Below are positions 59,401 through 64,000 of a DNA stretch of 64,000 nt, in pieces. The notes under the pieces are model-generated. The model worked only from the letters and a program-made list of their open reading frames with translations, ran no database searches and had not been told where the DNA came from. The first letter of the stretch is position 1, and the number at the start of each line of letters is the position of its first letter. The stretch is from Lepidonotus clava. Its lineage: Eukaryota; Annelida; Polychaeta; Phyllodocida; Polynoidae. The stretch covers positions 16,216,788 to 16,280,787 of the forward strand of contig OW387136.1 of assembly GCA_936440205.1 (NCBI GenBank). The letters run 5' to 3'. Position numbers and translations under genes: made by a program.

Positions 59401-62400
59401 AGCGCGGTTTTTCTGAACATAAACATTATGTTTTTTTGACATGGACATTATGGCACAGCACTATTGGGTTGCGTTGGGGCAGAGGAAAGTACAATATCGA
59501 TAACAGAAATATTTGCTCTTTTTCCAATCAGAAATAGATACAAATATGGTGTCGTTCCAGCGCTTGATAGTGACCCATATTCAGTTATGTGTTATTGCTG
59601 AACTGACTATATTATCCACAGAACTGCGTAAATAGTTATGGTTGAATATTAGAATGGAGGACTTAGTACATCTATGGCTTGGAGAATATCCCCAGAATTA
59701 TATTATGGAGAGAGCACTTATTTGATAACCGATATCATTTTTATGATAGCAAAAACAACAACAAATCCTTTTGTTGCCTGGGTAATAATTCGCACGAGAT
59801 CCGTAGAGAGATCCCTTATCGTAAACACTGACTCAGCAATTGTTCTCTATACAAACTGTGCTATTGACGCCGGTGGGTTTTTATATACGTTAAAGGGTGG
59901 TAAGCAAATATCCACATTTTACCCTTCTGCCTCTCGGATTTCATTGTATATTTACACTCAACATGATTGTCTGTGCACAGACTGGAAAATAAAGTAAACC
60001 TATACTTTGGCCTACACTATAAACATGACCACGGAATGTATTAGATGCATATTGCGAACTTATCAAATCAATGGCAAAAGCTGGAAATTATTGACTAGAT
60101 TTTTATTTTATAAGTTGTGCTTCCGTATTCTCAAATTCGTTGCATTTCTGGGATTGCAATCGGTGCCGCACATATCCATTGGTAGTAATGATGTTCGATT
60201 TACTCCCGAGAAGATTGCCGGGCATGAATCTCCGGAGGGAAAAGAGGAGAGAAAAGTCCCAAAAGCAATCTCTGCTACTTCGGGCTGCCAATCGTCCAAA
60301 CATGCCAGGATTGGGGTGATGTATCCCTACATGATTCGAGTTAAGACCCACGAGATTTCCTTACGCAATGTCCCCCTACACTGGAGGTTTAAAGGTATTC
60401 ATGAGAAGGTATTTGAGTAGGGATTGCCCGGCACACAACCCATCACTTCCACATCGAACTCACTTCTGCCGCAACAAGCATCAATCCGGTAGCCGATTGC
60501 AATTTTTATCATATATGCTCCAGCCTGAACCTCTATTGCGGCACTTCAAGGTTAATAATGACATATATTATGGTCATCACCTTTTGTCTTTGAATCCAAC
60601 CTGTTCTTAACCCTTAAAATAATAGTGACCCTTTCTTCACAAATGAAAAAATGTGATAGTTTGAATAAATCTAAAATCTGGGAATACATATTTATCTTTC
60701 CTCTCGTTATCTTTAGGCATTAACCACCTTTACAAAACACTAATTTAGGAATTTGCTGGGGAAAGTACACATGGTAATGTGGCTACTACAAAAATCTAGA
60801 AATCTGGCATTCTATATGATATAAATTGTTCTATATGGTATCATACAATTATTTTAGATACATTATACAAAATCATCTGTTCTCGAAATGTTATTAGTTT
60901 TTTTTTCTGAACTGATCACCAAATTGGCGCCCAGACCAATTTGGAGTCATGACGACATTTGCACGTTTGTGAGGAAAATAAGGACAGCTATGAATTCAAT
61001 ATTGATGGAAGATCTTAGACCTATGAGGTATCTGTTTATGAATAGTCAGTTACTTTGTACAATCAGTTATGAGATTAATTTTCCACAATACAATATTCGG
61101 CCCCCAGTCTTGCACGTAAACAGTTACCAGGCAACTACCTCTACGAAAGTCGGACCTTGGAAAGTCTATAGTTTCTGAGGTGAAGGCGGTGATGGCGAGG
61201 GTGATAGCTGTGTGTAGAGCTATCTGGAGAAGTTGACAGGTGCATCCCATAACGCCCCTACCCCCCAGCACCTGGAGGATCGGACCCCTCTTCAAAGTCG
61301 TTTTTAGCGCTTAATTCCCCCAAGGCCCCAAAAACGTGGACCACGTATCTCAAACACAATAACCCTTGGGGTAATAAATCAGCTGACTTGGCAGGTTTTT
61401 TGTCCCTAGGTCACTCATGTGTTTAGAAAGTGATTCGCTGGCAATCTTCAGATCCCTCAGATAAATTGAGGGAGAGGTGTTGGGGCTGTTTTGTCGAATC
61501 ATAAAACTTGGCTTTATTCTTCTCTGTGTATGTTATTATAATGTTATCATTTTACATACTAGAAAGGTCTTTCAAGTGTGACATGTTGATAGTAGGATGC
61601 TTTCCGTGCACCATCAGAGGTATCAATTACACTGGGACCCTATGTATACTAACACAGCAAAATGCTACTCGTTGACTCCATACGAAAAACCTATGGCTTC
61701 TAGTGCAATCTTTTGCAATATGAGAAATTAGTTACTCTTCAGAGTTCAACCTGGTATATATCCACCAGCCATTTGACTCGATTCCAATAGGTCACAGAAA
61801 GCATTATGCTGACAGCTCAAGAGTAGACCGATGTATCTCATTTATCTTCACCCAATCTTTTGGCAATTTAAAATGGCAACCGTGTGTAAAGCTAGCTAAA
61901 AAATAGTTCCGTTATTTACCACCAGCAGGTTGAAAATTGTTTTATGTCCTATTAAGTTGTTTTTGTGAAGCACATTAGTGTGTGGGGCAGGTGAAGGTGA
62001 AGCCGAGGTGGGGAGAGACAGGAGGGCAAAGACTGTAAGGTGCTCAGGGCAGGAAACATTCACTATGAGTACCGTGAGCTTGGGACAGCTTGAGGGTGTG
62101 TTAATGGCTCTGGTAGTTATAGGTCCATAACACACTGGCCTGACAAGTTACAACCACCTTCAGGGTTCTCAAACATGGGTACTATTATGTCGTGACATTG
62201 AATTTGTCAAGTCAAAATGTGAAGATAATAAACTTCCCATTCTCTGAATGTGAAAAATGTCTATGTATTTAAACAACCTCAAACATATTGCAAAATATAT
62301 GAACATTTTTTTTAATGTGCACAATGTGCGCAAGTTCCTAAAGAAATCCAATACATAATTTAGCTCAAGGGTGCGTGTGTGTGGGAATCTCACGTACTCT

Positions 62401-62612
62401 CACTGACTTCAGATAAGCAAAATCCTATCATCCGATATTGGAACATTTAAGGAGGCAGCTATATATATACTTTATATGTTTGGGGTAAAGGAGCTACAGC
62501 AAAAAAGATCCTATATCCTCACTCCACACTCAGTTCGGTGCAGCACGAGAGCACCTCCTGTACCTACCAGAAGGGTGAAGTCATTGCCGGCTTTTTGGGC
62601 CTTTCCTTAGGC
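59401..62612. other. Non-coding stretch
   Basis: No gene recognised. The 107- and 137-codon frames at 59674-59997 and 60007-60420 show no domain, motif or splice context. Confidence 0.5.
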
Positions 62613-62685
62613 GAGCAGCTCAGCAGGCAGCCATCAGCCCTATCTGCAGCCTGCCAACTGCTCATGGGCAGATGGGGAGCTGCTC
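62613..62685. promoter_or_regulatory. Paired GAGCAGCTC / GAGCTGCTC palindromes, 64 bp apart
   Basis: Perfect sites lie at 62613-62621 and 62677-62685, with CTGCAGCCTGCC-type words between. CTCCAGGG lies about 160 bp downstream (62842-62849). This is the last pair in the window. Confidence 0.5.
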
Positions 62686-64000
62686 CTTTCACTGGGAAAC
62701 TCACTAACTACGGGGTATTATCCCAGTTGTCCTTGGATTTCCTTGCCTAAAGACCTAAGCTGTAGTCCTAATGTAGGGAGCTGGGGGCATTCATAAAGGG
62801 ACTGCCTTGCTGGAAATGAAGAGTTGGAAGCTTTTCTGCCTCTCCAGGGAATTAATTACGGATGGACTTTTCTTGAGTATGATAATATAGGGATTGCCGA
62901 AAGGTCTCTCGAGGTTATCTATGTATGGGGAGCTGTGGCAGACTAATGATTGATGGCGCAGGCATCTATCAAAGCTATGTGGGACAAATATGTTTCCTGA
63001 GATAAAAACAGGGGCCCTTCTTCGGGGAATAGCATTAGCTGCCTAGTCTAGCATGCTGACTCCAACCCTACTCTATTTTGACAGAAAACAAAGTTTACCA
63101 ACCAATCAAAAAGCTTACACGTGTAAATCGATATTGGCAAAGACTACTCTGCATACACTCTTAGAGCCACTTCTCTTGACAATTGGCAAACCAGACCCAC
63201 TCCAACCAGAATACCTTTCCACCAGATACTAATTGGGGTGGATATAATACCCTCCCGGAAAATCTTCCCAAACATAATTTGGCGGTAAAGGTTAGGCTAT
63301 GGGCGCTTCCTCCTCCTACCAGGTCACTGGAAAGAAACCTCTCTCAGCGACTGCGCTAAAAAGCAGGCATGTTATTTAATCGGCCAATGGGCTTCTATTT
63401 GGGGTGTTTTCCTAGTGCTCACAAAATGTTGTTTCATGTGAGATTAGGTGCGACATGTTGCTGGTTCTCGGCACGGATATTGATCTATCCTTCCTTTTTG
63501 TCGGGCATCAGCGGCTGGCTGGAGGAGTGTATCTACAGTAGACGTGCCGGGGGTGCCTCTGGAGGGACGCGTCTCAATATATATATATATACACACAGGA
63601 GAGCACATAATAAAGTCAATGTAGGCAGTAGGGCAACTATAATGTACATGTATCTGCGTACACGCGGCTATAAACGTCACATCAAGGGAGCCACCAAGGT
63701 CCTACTCTAGGTAGTGGTGTGTAGGACATGGGGATATTGAGAGCTTATTTCATCTGCCGGCATATGACAAGCTTGTCCCTCTACATGAGCTGGGAATCAA
63801 AAGGGTGCAGAATCTATCCGACAAGTGGCACCTCTTTGTGAAGGTTGTGAGGATGATAGAGATGTCTGCCGCCTAAAGTAGGATACTTATATTGTTTTTA
63901 TCATATGCCAGTAGAAAACTGCATCTTAAAGATTCTTTGCCTCTCCCTGGGAATAAGAAAATACCTACGTGTCCTCTTTTATACATTTAGTAGATATCGA
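62686..64000. other. Non-coding stretch to the window edge
   Basis: No gene recognised. A (TA)n/(CA)n run lies at about 63578-63597. The 113-codon frame at 63369-63710 has no domain. Confidence 0.45.

Noticed and set aside
60007-60420. Plus-strand open frame of 137 codons
   Set aside because: No recognisable domain. Composition and start context give no support.

Overview
The window looks like non-coding animal DNA, intergenic plus intronic. No long conserved protein can be read from it. It has short DNA-transposon remnants with terminal inverted repeats, several minisatellites, many poly-C/poly-G tracts, a CpG-rich promoter-like block with ETS and GC-box motifs, and one convincing spliced-gene start (an ATG-bearing open stretch ending at a consensus GT splice donor). 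I saw no tRNA, rRNA, CRISPR array, bacterial-style operon or intact transposase. The mix fits an invertebrate genome. An amphioxus-like invertebrate is my best guess, but it is inference only, since no diagnostic gene is present.

Layout. 0-5 kb: single-copy-looking DNA with two groups of CACGTG E-boxes (452-470 and 3535-3598), a hAT-like MITE (1185-1516) and a hairpin (4249-4358). 5.3-6.2 kb: a 12-bp minisatellite. 9.7-10.2 kb: a 514-bp PIF/Harbinger-like MITE. 11.6-13.9 kb: two blocks of one 54-bp satellite bracketing about 1.6 kb that includes TTCAAG-rich DNA. 14-26 kb: mostly featureless, with a small hAT-like MITE at 18.7 kb, a possible LINE scrap at 22 kb and homopolymer C/G tracts. 26.4-27.1 kb: a probable first exon on the minus strand (N-terminus MADDLSADFDSRPKRLKS, basic and NLS-like, then AG|GTAGGT) and its likely promoter. 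28.4-30.8 kb: GC-rich, triplet-rich DNA without a supportable gene. 30-63 kb: the presumed upstream side of that gene, with MITEs, three repeat clusters and scattered candidate regulatory clusters.

The signal I find most interesting is the palindrome GAGC(A/T)GCTC. By eye it occurs 14 times between 30.1 and 62.7 kb, often as pairs 28-64 bp apart, and not once in the first 30 kb. About 0.5 copies would be expected in the whole window by chance. All copies lie on the presumed upstream side of the minus-strand exon, and their flanks differ, so they do not look like copies of one repeat. This could be a distributed long-range regulatory code for that gene. It was noticed after the fact and needs a genome-wide count.

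Most long open frames here, including the three overlapping forward frames at 42 kb, are by-products of tandem repeats or GC-rich sequence and are not annotated as genes.
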